In this document: positions 7,138 through 16,888 of the stretch, in pieces
Layout of the letters: the number at the start of each line of letters is the position of its first letter
Position numbering within the stretch: position 1 is the stretch's first letter
Assembly: GCF_016900375.1 (NCBI RefSeq)
Contig: NZ_JACJKB010000014.1
Span: forward strand, 1 to 62,236
Length of the DNA: 62,236 nt
Direction of reading: 5' to 3'
From: Collinsella tanakaei
Lineage (GTDB): Bacteria > Actinomycetota > Coriobacteriia > Coriobacteriales > Coriobacteriaceae
Made by a program: the position numbers and the translations under genes
Notes under the pieces: model-generated
The model's input: only the letters and a program-made list of their open reading frames with translations
Database searches by the model: none
What the model was told of the DNA's origin: nothing

Positions 7138-9511
7138 CCCGGCGCTTCATGGTGATGTTACCCTCTCCCGGCATGAGGCGGCGAACGTCGTAGACGCTCT
7201 CGACAGCCGAGATGGAGGCGAACAGCGGGTCGAGGCCGCTTGCATCGGAGATCTCGACGAGGAAGCGCAGGACCGCCATGCCCTCGCGGTCGGTGGATGT
7301 CGCCGCCGACAGGATGTTGCCGCCGACATCTCCGATGGCGATCGTGACGTCCTTGAGCAGGCCCATGCGGTCGAGGCACTCGACAACAATCTCGACCTGG
7401 AACAGGGCATCGGCCGCGTTATCCCACTCGACCTCGATCATGCGCTCGGGGTGCTCCATGAGACCCTTCACGTTCGGGCAATTCGCACGATGCACCGATA
7501 CGCCGCGACCGCGCGTGATGAAGCCGACGATGTCGTCTCCCGCAACGGGGTTGCAGCAATGCGCGAGGCGCACGAGCAGGTCCTTGCTCTCGCCGCCCTT
7601 GACGATGACGCCGGAATTGGACTTGCTCGACGAGCGCGGCTTGCGGTTGGACCCGCGCTCGACCTCGGTGGCGGCGGGCTCGGCCTTCGTCGGGATCTCG
7701 GGCTTGGGGTCGAGAATCTGCTGCACCTTGTTGCCCACCATGCGCACGGGCAGCTTACCGGCGCCGATCGCGGCGAAGATGTCGTCGATCTGCTTGAGGT
7801 TCAGCTGCTCGGCAACGGTGTTGAGCGCGCGCGTCGTGCGCTGCGTCGAGATGCCGTATCCGCGCTTGCGCAGGTCCTTGGCGAGCATGTCGCGACCGGC
7901 CGTCGCGTTGTCGTCCTTGGTGGCGGCAGCGAAATAGCGCTTGATCTTGGAGCGCGCCGAGGGCGTGCGCACGATGTTCAGCCAGTCGCGCGATGGCCTC
8001 GACGCCTTGTTGGTCATGATCTCCACGCGGTCGCCCGTGGCCAGCTCATGGGTGAGCGGCGCCATGACGCCGTTCACCTTGGCGCCCACGCAGTGGTTGC
8101 CCACCTCGGTGTGGACGGCGTAGGCGAAGTCGAGCGGCGTCGCCCCGGCGCGCAGGCTCATGACCTCGCCCTTGGGCGTGAACACGAAGATCTCGGTGTC
8201 GTAGAGATCGGCCTTCAGCGTGTGGAGGAACTCCTTGGCGTCGTCGATCTCGTCGGAAGCCGCCCAGTCGAGCGAGTGCTTGAGCATGTTGATCTGGTCG
8301 TCGAGTCGCTGGGCCTCGTTCGACTTGGTCGCGCTCGAGCCGCCGGAGCGCTTGTACAGCCAGTGCGCGGCGATGCCGTATTCAGCCTGCTCGTGCATCT
8401 CGTAGGTGCGAATCTGGATCTCGAGCGGACGCGCGGTCGGGCCGATGACCGTCGTGTGGAGCGACTGGTAGTTGTTGAGCTTCGGCATGGCGATGTAGTC
8501 CTTGAAGCGTCCCGGCATGGGATGCCACAGGGTATGGACCGCGCCCAGCGCGGAATAGCAATCGCCCACCGAATTGGTGATGACGCGAAGCGCGACGAGG
8601 TCGTAGATCTCGGAGAACTCCTTGCCCTTGCGCTTCATCTTCTGATAGATGGACCAGTAGTGCTTGGAACGGCCGTTGATCTGGTAACCGGTCAGGCCGA
8701 CGCGCTTGAGCTCGTCGTCGAGCGTCTTGATGGTGTCGGCCAAAAAGCGCTCGCGCACCTCGCGGCTCTCGGCGACCATGCGGGCGATGCGCTGGTAGGC
8801 CTCGGGCTCCAGATAGAAGAACGAGAGGTCCTCGAGTTCCCATTTGATGGATGAGATACCCAGGCGGTCGGCAAGCGGCGCGTAGACGTCCATGGTCTCG
8901 CGCGCCTTGAACAGGCGGCGATCCTCGCGCAGCGCGGCGAGCGTACGCATGTTGTGCAGACGGTCGGCGAGCTTGACGATGACCACGCGGATGTCGCGGC
9001 TCATGGCGAGGAACATCTTGCGCAGGTTCAGCGCCTGCTTCTCGTCCATCGTGTCGACGTCGATGTTCGTGAGCTTCGTCACGCCATCGACGAGCTCGGC
9101 AACCGTATCGCCGAACATCCCGCTCACGTCGGCAAGAGAGGTCTCGGTGTCCTCGACCGTATCGTGCAGCAGGGCGGCGCACACCACGTCGCAGTCCATC
9201 TTGAGCTCGGCCAGGATGATGGCGACCTCGACGGGGTGGTTGATGTACATCTCGCCGCTGCGGCGCTTCTGCTTGGCGTGTTTCTCGGCCGCGAAGCAGT
9301 AGGCGTGCTCCACCTTGTCGCGGTCGTCGTCGCCCATGTACTTGCGGCAGAGGTTCGCGAGCTTGTCGTAGTTGTCCGCCATGATCTCGAAGGGCAGGTC
9401 GTCCGCATGAGCATAGTGGACAAGAGCTGATGTGGGCTGCAGCTCGCCCTTCTGATTGCTGTGCTTGTGCGGCTTCGTGCCGAACATCGGCTTGTTCGCA
9501 GAGGCGTCCAT
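7133..9511 (-). CDS. relA: RelA/SpoT (p)ppGpp synthetase/hydrolase
   Basis: Bifunctional stringent-response enzyme. The 792 residues show all expected parts: an N-terminal HD hydrolase domain (NHPVEVAIIL, then LLHDTVEDT with His116-Asp117), a synthetase domain (GRSKHYWSIYQKMKRKGKEF, YDLVALRVI), a TGS domain (FVFTPKGEVMSLRAGATPLD), a zinc-finger-like CCNPV and HRANCPN region, and a C-terminal ACT domain. Because the hydrolase motif is intact, it should both make and degrade the alarmone. The ATG has GAGGGGG at a good distance and starts 12 bases after the recJ stop, suggesting one transcript. Confidence 0.97.
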   Translation of the reverse strand: MDASANKPMFGTKPHKHSNQKGELQPTSALVHYAHADDLPFEIMADNYDKLANLCRKYMGDDDRDKVEHAYCFAAEKHAKQKRRSGEMYINHPVEVAIILAELKMDCDVVCAALLHDTVEDTETSLADVSGMFGDTVAELVDGVTKLTNIDVDTMDEKQALNLRKMFLAMSRDIRVVIVKLADRLHNMRTLAALREDRRLFKARETMDVYAPLADRLGISSIKWELEDLSFFYLEPEAYQRIARMVAESREVRERFLADTIKTLDDELKRVGLTGYQINGRSKHYWSIYQKMKRKGKEFSEIYDLVALRVITNSVGDCYSALGAVHTLWHPMPGRFKDYIAMPKLNNYQSLHTTVIGPTARPLEIQIRTYEMHEQAEYGIAAHWLYKRSGGSSATKSNEAQRLDDQINMLKHSLDWAASDEIDDAKEFLHTLKADLYDTEIFVFTPKGEVMSLRAGATPLDFAYAVHTEVGNHCVGAKVNGVMAPLTHELATGDRVEIMTNKASRPSRDWLNIVRTPSARSKIKRYFAAATKDDNATAGRDMLAKDLRKRGYGISTQRTTRALNTVAEQLNLKQIDDIFAAIGAGKLPVRMVGNKVQQILDPKPEIPTKAEPAATEVERGSNRKPRSSSKSNSGVIVKGGESKDLLVRLAHCCNPVAGDDIVGFITRGRGVSVHRANCPNVKGLMEHPERMIEVEWDNAADALFQVEIVVECLDRMGLLKDVTIAIGDVGGNILSAATSTDREGMAVLRFLVEISDASGLDPLFASISAVESVYDVRRLMPGEGNITMKRRG

Positions 9512-9523
9512 GGCGTCCCCCTC

Positions 9524-12500
9524 TTACCTGCTCTGTGGCGTGATAGGTCTGTTGATACGGTCAAGCATATCAGATGCCGATGCGCTGAGCGCCCAGCTCC
9601 TGAACGCCGAGAACTCCATGCGCGCATGGATGCCCTCGAGGTAGCGGATGGAACTCGTGAGGTCGACGCGCCCCGGATGCTCTGCCATCTGGATGCGCCT
9701 GCCGTCATCGAAACCCGTGATGGATGCGAAGCCCAGCTCCTCGAACACGGCGAGGCCGCACGATACCGTCCGCTCGTTGACCGGGAAGCGCGCATCGATG
9801 GCAAGGCACATCTGCGCGATGTCGAGGTCGCTTGCCGAGAAGCTATCCTGGCCGGTGCGTGTCCGGTTGGAGCGCCACATGGTCTGCAGCGCGCGATACA
9901 GCGTGACGAGCTCATCGCGCTCGGGCGCCGCGATGTCCAGCAGGCGCTCGTTGATGCGCGCGTCGCGCGTCGAGTACAGCAGGTGGATGAGGGCGGGCAT
10001 GCCATCGCGCCCGGCGCGGCCGCTCATCTGGTTGAACTCGATGGCGCCGAACGGCATGTGGTACAGCACGACATGGCGGATGTCGGGAAGGTTGACGCCC
10101 TCGCCGAACGCCGAGGTCGACACGATGCAGCTAAGCTCGCCCGAGCGGAAGGCATCCTCGACACGGCGGCGATCGTCGCGCGAGAGCCCGGCGTGGTAGA
10201 AGGCGATCCTGCTCGCGAGCTCGGGCACGCGGCGGCGCAGCATGCCGGCAAGCGTCATGGCCTGCTCGCGCGAGTTGACGTACACCACGCATTTCTCGCC
10301 GAGCGCCACGATGGACACCAGACGGTTCTCCCTGCTCGCAAGGTCGCGGTCGTCCTCCATGCGCAGGTTCTCGCGCACGGCGTCGTCGACCACGATGCGA
10401 TCGATGGGCAGCAGCCGGCGAATCTCGGAGAGGATGCGGTCATCGCAGGTGGCCGTCGTCGCAAGCACCGTCGGACGGTTGAGGGCGCCCAAGATATCCG
10501 GCAGGTCGAGATAGGCGTCGCGCTCCCCACTGCGCGCCATGCCCGCGTGGTGCGCCTCGTCGATCACCACGAATCCGATACGCCCCGCCTGCGCGAACCG
10601 CGCGCGGTTGATGGCGAGAAACTCCGGTGTAGTGAGCACGATGTCGGTGGCCCCCTGCGCCAGGCGCGCAAAGGCGCCATCGCGCTGGTCGACAGACGTG
10701 CCGCCGGTCAGGACCTGAACATGCAGGCCGAGGTCGGAAAGCGCGTTCACGAGGTGGAACGATTGGTCGGCCACGAGCGCGCGCAGAGGGTACACGAGCA
10801 CGCTCGCGCGCCCGCGCAGAATCGCCTCGCGCGCCGCGTGCACATGGAAGATCAACGATTTGCCCCGCCCCGTGCCCATGACCGCAAGCACGCCCTTGCC
10901 CCGTGCCAAGGCATCGAGCGCCTCGGTTTGGGTTCTATGCGGGCGCGCCGACCCGATAAGCGAGTGAATAAGCGAGCGGGTGAGCTCGTCGTAGGAAAGC
11001 CGGGAGAGCATACGTCGGCGATCGGACGAGACGGCGGGGTCTGCCGCCGCGGGCGCGGGATCGGCAGCCTCGAGCAGCATGGCGGCGTCTGCAGCCTCGG
11101 CATCCCCATCGACGGCGCCCGCCGGCGTGATATCGCACGACGAGTCGTCGCACGAATGGCACAGGATGTCCTTCACCATGAGCTTCGGCTTCACCCTGCC
11201 CTGCCAGTGCTCGGCGACCGCCTCGAACACGAGGTCGACCACCGAATCGCATGCGACGCGGTCGTCGATATCGGGCACGCGGAACATGATGGCGGGCACG
11301 CTCGCGATGCCGTCGGTTGCCACGAAGCGCATATGCTCGCCGCTCTTGCCCACCGCGGCGCGATCGACCATGGTCACGCCCGCCACACCGAGCAGCGGGA
11401 CCTTGTTGCCCTGGCCGAACGGTTCGAGCGCCGAGATGGCCTGGATGGTATCGATATCGAGCTCCGAGAGCTCCACCATGGCGGTGACCTCACGACGGTC
11501 CTCGAACTGCTCGGCCGGCAGACGGTCGAGCACCTCTGCCAAACGGGTGCGGAACTCGTCGAGGCGCGAGGCGTCGAGCGTTACGCCCACCGCCCCCGCA
11601 TGGCCGCCGAAGCGGATGAGCACGTCGGAGCACTGCTCGACCGCATCGAACAGGTTGACCGACCCGACCGAGCGCCCCGACCCGCGCGCGATGCCGTCGA
11701 CAATGGAGAACATGAGCGCAGGCACGTGATAGCGACTCGTGAGGCGGCTCGCCACGATGCCCTTCACGCCCTCATGCCAGCCCTCGCCGCCCACGACGAT
11801 GACGCGGCTGCCGTCATAGGTGCGCTCCACGAGGTCGATGGCCTCGTCGGCTAGCTTCGACTCGATATCGCGGCGCTCCTGATTGATGTGCTCGAGCTCC
11901 GCGGCGAGCCGTCCCGCCTCGATAGGATCCGTCGCGAGCAGCAGGTCGAGCGCCAGCGTCGGGTCGGCCATGCGGCCCGCGGAGTTGAGGCGCGGGATGA
12001 GCGAGAACGAGAGCGAATCGGCGGTTATGGTGGCGAGGTCCGTGCGGGCAAGCGATGCGAGCGCGATGAATCCCGGGCGCGCGGTGGCGCGCATCTGGGC
12101 GATGCCCTCGGCCACCAGCGCGCGGTTCTCGGGCGTGAGCAGCATCATGTCGGACACCGTGCCGAGAGCCGCGACCTCGGTATAGCGGCGCCACAGATCG
12201 GGCATGCCACGGCGCTCGCCCAGCACCTGGACGAGCTTGAGCGCCACGCCCGCACCGGCGAGCTCGCGGCTCGGGCTGTCGGCAACGAGCTTGGGGTCCG
12301 CCACGGGCACGCCCACGGGCACCAGATCTGCCGGCTCGTGATGGTCGGTCACGGCTATATCCACGCCGCGGGCCGTGAGGGCCGCGACCTCCTCGCGCGC
12401 TGCGATGCCGTTGTCGACCGTCACGATGAGCGAGGGATGGCACGCCTGCGCCACGCGATCGAGCGCCGCCGTCGTCAGGCCGTAGCCCTCCTCGAAACGA

Positions 12501-12859
12501 TGGGGAATGAAGGGATGGACCGTGCCGCCCAGAACACGCAGCGCCTCGGTGAGCAGGCAGGTCGAGGTGATGCCGTCCACGTCGAAATCGCCGAACACCG
12601 CGATGGACTCCTGCGCGTCGAGCGCGGCGCACACGCGATCGGCCACGTCGAACAGGCCGGGGATGCACGACGGATCGGCCCAATCGCGCTCGAGCGACGG
12701 GGTGAGGAACAGCCGCCCCTCCTCCACCGAGCGGATACCGCGCGCCGCCATAATGCGCGCGACGAGCGGCGCCACGCCGAGGCCGGCGGACAGTCGCCGC
12801 TCGGCGGCCTCGTCCCGATCGACGACGGTCCAACGGTGGGATGTCTTAAGCGTGGACAT
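9524..12859 (-). CDS. recJ: RecJ exonuclease fused to a RecQ-like helicase
   Basis: An 1111-residue two-enzyme fusion. Residues 1 to about 560 are RecJ: FGDFDVDG (Asp91, Asp93, Asp95), the DHH motif TDHHEP at 171-176, and the DHHA1 signature RFGGHAGAVG. Residues from about 640 are an SF2 helicase: GTGRGKSLIF (Walker A), VIDEAHH (DEAH), ATTAT (motif III) and QMSGRAGRDG (motif VI). RecJ is a 5'-3' single-strand exonuclease and RecQ its helicase partner in the RecF pathway, so one chain may unwind and degrade. Standard RecJ is about 570 residues. The start was chosen at MSTLK because RecJ homology begins there; an in-frame GTG lies 34 codons upstream. Followed closely by relA. Confidence 0.93.
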   Translation of the reverse strand: MSTLKTSHRWTVVDRDEAAERRLSAGLGVAPLVARIMAARGIRSVEEGRLFLTPSLERDWADPSCIPGLFDVADRVCAALDAQESIAVFGDFDVDGITSTCLLTEALRVLGGTVHPFIPHRFEEGYGLTTAALDRVAQACHPSLIVTVDNGIAAREEVAALTARGVDIAVTDHHEPADLVPVGVPVADPKLVADSPSRELAGAGVALKLVQVLGERRGMPDLWRRYTEVAALGTVSDMMLLTPENRALVAEGIAQMRATARPGFIALASLARTDLATITADSLSFSLIPRLNSAGRMADPTLALDLLLATDPIEAGRLAAELEHINQERRDIESKLADEAIDLVERTYDGSRVIVVGGEGWHEGVKGIVASRLTSRYHVPALMFSIVDGIARGSGRSVGSVNLFDAVEQCSDVLIRFGGHAGAVGVTLDASRLDEFRTRLAEVLDRLPAEQFEDRREVTAMVELSELDIDTIQAISALEPFGQGNKVPLLGVAGVTMVDRAAVGKSGEHMRFVATDGIASVPAIMFRVPDIDDRVACDSVVDLVFEAVAEHWQGRVKPKLMVKDILCHSCDDSSCDITPAGAVDGDAEAADAAMLLEAADPAPAAADPAVSSDRRRMLSRLSYDELTRSLIHSLIGSARPHRTQTEALDALARGKGVLAVMGTGRGKSLIFHVHAAREAILRGRASVLVYPLRALVADQSFHLVNALSDLGLHVQVLTGGTSVDQRDGAFARLAQGATDIVLTTPEFLAINRARFAQAGRIGFVVIDEAHHAGMARSGERDAYLDLPDILGALNRPTVLATTATCDDRILSEIRRLLPIDRIVVDDAVRENLRMEDDRDLASRENRLVSIVALGEKCVVYVNSREQAMTLAGMLRRRVPELASRIAFYHAGLSRDDRRRVEDAFRSGELSCIVSTSAFGEGVNLPDIRHVVLYHMPFGAIEFNQMSGRAGRDGMPALIHLLYSTRDARINERLLDIAAPERDELVTLYRALQTMWRSNRTRTGQDSFSASDLDIAQMCLAIDARFPVNERTVSCGLAVFEELGFASITGFDDGRRIQMAEHPGRVDLTSSIRYLEGIHARMEFSAFRSWALSASASDMLDRINRPITPQSR

Positions 12860-13253
12860 GCTGCACCGCCCTATCAGCTCGAGGTACGGGGGCGATGCAT
12901 GATGATGCGCGGCGCGCGCAGGACGCACCGTGCCGGATATGCGGTCGAGGCATAGGGGCACTTCCTAGAAGATGAGCCCGCTGCGGCGGGCCGTGCTGTT
13001 GTTCGCCCCCAATTATACGCACGAAGCGGACAAATCCCCCATCCGACCGGATGGACGGAAGCGTTACGGAGGTGGAGCGTCATCGAGGGCGACGGACCGA
13101 TACGCAACGACCTGGCGTGTGCACCTTGTTTTGTGAAGCGCAGCGAAGGTGCAATCGACCGGTAACACGGGTGCGCTAGCATAGCTTGCGGCAACGCGGG
13201 GCTCGCCCGTGCCGTCGTGACGACAAGCTGTTGAGGAAGGGGGTATCGCGCAG
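12860..13253. promoter_or_regulatory. Divergent region between recJ and the BASS transporter
   Basis: No gene is visible. A consensus -10 box TATAAT lies on the minus strand at 13012-13017, about 150 bases ahead of recJ, without a good -35 box. A palindrome CCATCCG-AC-CGGATGG lies near 13039-13054, upstream of it, and may be an operator. Toward the plus-strand gene, AGGAAGGGGG (about 13233) is the ribosome binding site. Confidence 0.45.
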
Positions 13254-14267
13254 ATGATCGCACAGGGCTACCGCCAGATGGGGTCGTACCTTTCGTCGCA
13301 CATGACGTTTTTCGTTCCCCTATGCGTGGCGCTCGGCGTCCTGCTCCCCCAGGCTTTCGGTCCCGTGTCGACCTTCGGGCCCATCATGTTCGCCATCATG
13401 ACGTTCCAGGGGTCGCTCAACAACACCTTCAAGCAGCTCGCCGGCGTGTTCCGCCATCCTTTGAACCTGCTCATCATCCTCGGCGTCATCATGGTACTCA
13501 TGCCTGGCCTCGCCTATGCGTGTGCCATGCTGCTATTCGGCGACAACATGGACCTCGTGACCGGCATCGTACTCGAGTACAGCGTACCCATCGGCATCGT
13601 GAGCTTCATGTGGGTCGACATGTATCGCGGCGACACCTCGCTCGGCCTGGCGGCAATCCTCGTATCGACGGTGCTCTCGCCGTTCACGATCCCGGCTACG
13701 CTCTCATTCCTGCTCGGCGCCACCGTGCACATCGACGTCATGGGCATGATCGTCGACCTGATCTTCATGATCGCAGCGCCCGCGATTGCGGGCATGGCCG
13801 TCAACGAGCTCACGCGCGGATGGGGACACGAGAAGCTCTCCGGCGCCCTGAGCCCTGCATGTCGCGTGCTCATGCTGCTGAACATCACCGCCAACTCCAC
13901 GAAGATGAGCGCCTACGTGCTCAACATGAACCTGCAGCGCCTGGAGGTCGCCTTGTTCATCTTGGTGTTTGCCACCTGCGGGTTCTTTATCGGTCTGTCG
14001 GTCGCGCGCCTCATGCACGGCTCCCAGTCGCTGCTCGTGACCATGAGCTTCGACTGCGGCCTGCGCAATATCTCGTCGGGCGCCACGCTCGCCGCGCAGT
14101 ATTTTCCCGGCGAGACCGTGTTTCCCGTGATGTGCGGCACGATCTTCCAGCAGATTCTCGCAGCGACGTTCGGTCATATCATCGAGCGGCTCTGCTCCGA
14201 GGACACTGCCGAGCGCGACCGGAAGGTCGAGCAGGCAAAGCGCCTGTTGCGCAAACGGAACCGCTAG
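13254..14267 (+). CDS. Bile acid:sodium symporter (BASS) family transporter
   Basis: A 337-residue integral membrane protein with about nine or ten hydrophobic segments, typical of the SBF/BASS fold. Family-like features are the polar stretches in membrane segments (FAIMTFQGSLNNTF, the crossover-like region SFDCGLRNISSGATLAAQYF near the C terminus) and the charged cytoplasmic tail RDRKVEQAKRLLRKRNR. Members move bile acids, pantoate, pyruvate or other organic anions with sodium; the substrate here is unknown. It stands alone, divergent from recJ. Confidence 0.85.
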   Translation: MIAQGYRQMGSYLSSHMTFFVPLCVALGVLLPQAFGPVSTFGPIMFAIMTFQGSLNNTFKQLAGVFRHPLNLLIILGVIMVLMPGLAYACAMLLFGDNMDLVTGIVLEYSVPIGIVSFMWVDMYRGDTSLGLAAILVSTVLSPFTIPATLSFLLGATVHIDVMGMIVDLIFMIAAPAIAGMAVNELTRGWGHEKLSGALSPACRVLMLLNITANSTKMSAYVLNMNLQRLEVALFILVFATCGFFIGLSVARLMHGSQSLLVTMSFDCGLRNISSGATLAAQYFPGETVFPVMCGTIFQQILAATFGHIIERLCSEDTAERDRKVEQAKRLLRKRNR

Positions 14268-14370
14268 CGATTCGCTGCCCTTGGGCGGCTCCATCGTACT
14301 GCGCTGGGGTCTTTCTTGGATGAATATGCCGGTTTTGCACCGCAGGCTACGTCAACGTGAGATGCAAGGA

Positions 14371-14547
14371 TCAAATTTGCGACTTTTGAGAGGGTTGCAT
14401 CGCGCCTCGATTGATTCGGTCATTGGTCATGTATACGCAATTCATCTGAACAGCGCATTTACGATCATGACTGCATAGAATTGAGACCCTCCAGACATTC
14501 AATCTACCCACCGTTCTTGTGAGGTATCTCAAAAGTCGCGAATTTGA
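14371..14547. repeat. MITE-like repeat, copy 1
   Basis: A 177-base AT-richer element in the convergent gap between the BASS and HAD genes. Its ends are inverted repeats: TCAAATTTGCGACTTTTGAG at the left and the inverse CTCAAAAGTCGCGAATTTGA at the right. A second copy lies at 28603-28777 and shares both ends and interior words such as CTGCATAGA. No transposase and no target duplication are seen. The rest of the 14268-14787 gap holds no gene. Confidence 0.85.
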
Positions 14548-14787
14548 CACTCAACCTGCCTCGCGTCGCTCTCTGCGGACAAACCACCTGCATAAAACAG
14601 GCTGCGCTAAGCCTTTTTGTGGATGCCTGACCGTCAGCCTCGCCTCGACCGTGCGCGGCCCGCCGAACAACCCCCGGCCGCAACACCCGTTACAGCCTAG
14701 CAAGCCCCGGCGGTGCGCCAAACAGCCCGCCAAGCGGATGCGCAACGACCGTTCAATGGCAGATCGTCCACTTGATACCGCGACGCG

Positions 14788-15588
14788 CTACAGCAGGCCG
14801 AAATGCTCCAGTGCGCGAGCGAGGCCGTCCTCGTCGATATCGCCGCAGATATAGTCGGCAGCGGCTTTCGCCTCGGCATCGCCGTTGCCCATGGAAACGC
14901 CCATGCGCACGAACCTCAGCATGTCGGCATCGTTCTCGCCGTCGCCGAACGCCATGGTCTGCTCCTGCGGAATGCCGTAATGGTCGAGCAGCGCCTTGAT
15001 GCCCGCCACCTTGCCGCCGTGCGCAGGCACGATGTCATAGGCGCCGCGATGCCAGCGCGTCGCCTTGCAGCCGGGAAGACGCGCCATGAGATCGTCCTCA
15101 CGCAGGGAGTCCTCGTACACGATGGCCTTGAGCACCGGGATCTCCGGATTCGGCTCGTCGATCGCGGGCACCGGCGTGGAGACTTCCTCCTCCACCTGGC
15201 GCACATGGTCGGTCACAACATTAATGTACATGCGCACCGACTCATAAAACAGGATGGGGCGTCGGCGCGCATAGAACTCTTCGTGCAGCACGTCGAGATC
15301 GTGGCCCACAATGGGGTCGGCGAAGACAACGTTTCGCTGCGCATCACGTGCTTCCTGGCCACCCACCAGAACATATCCGTCGAATGTGAGGTCCTGAAGC
15401 GGCAGGAAATGGAACTCGCTCATGGAGCGGCCGGTCGCCACGAAGACCTTGCAGCCGCGGCGGCGCAGCTCCTCGAGAGCCTCGACCGTGCTGGGCGGGA
15501 CGCGCTTGGTCTTATGGGAGACGAGCGTGCCGTCCACATCGAAGAAGAACGCCCGCGGCGCGGGGTCGAGAATATGCGCGCTTTCCAT
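14788..15588 (-). CDS. Cof-type HAD phosphatase
   Basis: A 266-residue haloacid dehalogenase-like hydrolase of the Cof/YidA type. Motif I is FFFDVDGTLVS (nucleophile Asp and acid/base Asp), motif II the threonine in VFVATGRS, motif III the lysine in GGKVAGI and motif IV FGDGENDADML. The large C2-type cap between motifs II and III is present. Such enzymes dephosphorylate sugar phosphates, pyridoxal phosphate or nucleotide intermediates; the substrate cannot be told. It is read convergently to the BASS gene, after the repeat element. Confidence 0.92.
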   Translation of the reverse strand: MESAHILDPAPRAFFFDVDGTLVSHKTKRVPPSTVEALEELRRRGCKVFVATGRSMSEFHFLPLQDLTFDGYVLVGGQEARDAQRNVVFADPIVGHDLDVLHEEFYARRRPILFYESVRMYINVVTDHVRQVEEEVSTPVPAIDEPNPEIPVLKAIVYEDSLREDDLMARLPGCKATRWHRGAYDIVPAHGGKVAGIKALLDHYGIPQEQTMAFGDGENDADMLRFVRMGVSMGNGDAEAKAAADYICGDIDEDGLARALEHFGLL

Positions 15589-15678
15589 AACCTTATGCCT
15601 CCATCCGACTCGATTCCGGAAGCATTATAGCGTGCGCACGCTGGAGGCGAGGGCATATCCCCACTTCGCGGTATCGAC

Positions 15679-16419
15679 CTACCAGGTGTCGGCACCATAC
15701 TCCGCAAAGACTTGCGGGACGATATCCCTCAGCGCCGCCGCGGTGGGAAACACGTCGGTCACGTATTCGAACGTCCCGCGATAGGCATCGAGGCCGACAG
15801 TGAGCTTGAATGCCTGGCCGAAGTCCTCGGAATGCGCGTAGGCGATCGCGCTGAGCCCACCGCCGTCGAAGCTGATCGTGAACGTAACGCCCTGCGACTC
15901 GCCGAACACGGGCGTGCCCTTGGAGAAGCTATCCTCGTAGCCCGCCCGCTCGAGCAGCTGGCGTATCGCCTCCGTTGTGCCCAAAGGATCGGCATCGAGG
16001 GCCTCGGCAAAGGAGGAGGCGCCGCACGCCGAGGCGATATCGCCTGTGGAGATACCCCCTTCCGCAAGGGCCTCGGCGAAGCGCGGATCGCACGCGATCA
16101 TGTCGTCGGAGGTGGTCGCATCGGCATGGGCGCCGGCGAGTACGCCCTGTGGCAGGGCGCGCAGGTACGCGGAATGCCTGATCACGTTGATGCCGGGAGT
16201 GAGCTCCGAGCCCTCGGAATCCTTCTCGTCCTCCCCGCTCGCAGCGGGATCGGCAGAGACCTCCGCAGAGCCCTGTGGGGCGGAGACGCCCTTGGCCGCA
16301 TCGGTCGCACTCGGCGACGCGCATCCTACCAGTATGGCAGCGAGCATACAGGCAGAGATCGCGATGCCCATAAACGTTGTTGCAAGCGTATAGCCGATAC
16401 CGCGGCCTCGGTTGGTCAT
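15679..16419 (-). CDS. Putative lipoprotein of unknown function
   Basis: A 246-residue exported protein. The N-terminal segment has a hydrophobic helix ending in the lipobox LVGC-AS near residue 32, followed by a low-complexity serine/alanine/acidic linker (about 33-75). The mature part is not recognised. It has two cysteines and ends FAEYGADTW. The start follows AGGGGG six bases upstream; an upstream in-frame ATG 17 codons earlier is less likely. It precedes the HAD gene on the same strand with a 90-base gap. Confidence 0.8.
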   Translation of the reverse strand: MTNRGRGIGYTLATTFMGIAISACMLAAILVGCASPSATDAAKGVSAPQGSAEVSADPAASGEDEKDSEGSELTPGINVIRHSAYLRALPQGVLAGAHADATTSDDMIACDPRFAEALAEGGISTGDIASACGASSFAEALDADPLGTTEAIRQLLERAGYEDSFSKGTPVFGESQGVTFTISFDGGGLSAIAYAHSEDFGQAFKLTVGLDAYRGTFEYVTDVFPTAAALRDIVPQVFAEYGADTW

Positions 16420-16542
16420 ATCGTGCCCCCTAACCGGGTGAGTTCCGCCTTCATGGTACAGGGAGTCCACAGCTCGTTCGCCCGCCCGCCGCGTCGCGCA
16501 TCGGCCTATGTCGCGCGGGCGTAGCCCAACGGCACGAGCATC

Positions 16543-16611
16543 TCACCGGTTGTCCGCAACCCAGCAGATGGCAAGCGTCACGGCAAGAAACAACCAAAAC
16601 GGTAATCCCAT
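16543..16611 (-). CDS. Possible small membrane peptide (22 residues)
   Basis: A tiny frame behind a strong ribosome binding site (GGAGGGG, six bases before ATG). It encodes MGLPFWLFLAVTLAIC plus a short WVADNR tail, one hydrophobic helix with a single cysteine. It lies in the 470-base gap between telA and the lipoprotein gene, both minus strand. It may be a small membrane protein or the toxin part of a type I pair; conservation is untested. Confidence 0.4.
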   Translation of the reverse strand: MGLPFWLFLAVTLAICWVADNR

Positions 16612-16823
16612 AACGCCCCTCCGCAGGCAGACAACCTCCCTTTGAAGCCAGTATTCCCACATCGAATGCATCTTGATCGAGACGACGCCAACTGGGCACA
16701 AGAAGCGCAAACGAGTGCGCAGGAGACAGGCGGATGCAATCGGGTTCGGCGAACCCGACACGTACGGCCTCGAGAAAACGCACCCTGAGCATCATGACAT
16801 CCGCCGAGGAACCGGGAAGCTGG

Positions 16824-16856
16824 GGCGCTTCGCAGATGTCCGACCTGCGAAGCGCC
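16824..16856 (-). terminator. Hairpin after telA
   Basis: A perfect 12-bp stem (GGCGCTTCGCAG/CTGCGAAGCGCC, loop of 9), 32 bases after the telA stop. No T-tract follows on the minus strand, so it may act with Rho or as a 3' end stabiliser. Confidence 0.55.
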
Positions 16857-16888
16857 TGTCGCGAGCAACGGTGGAACGGAACCCGAGG

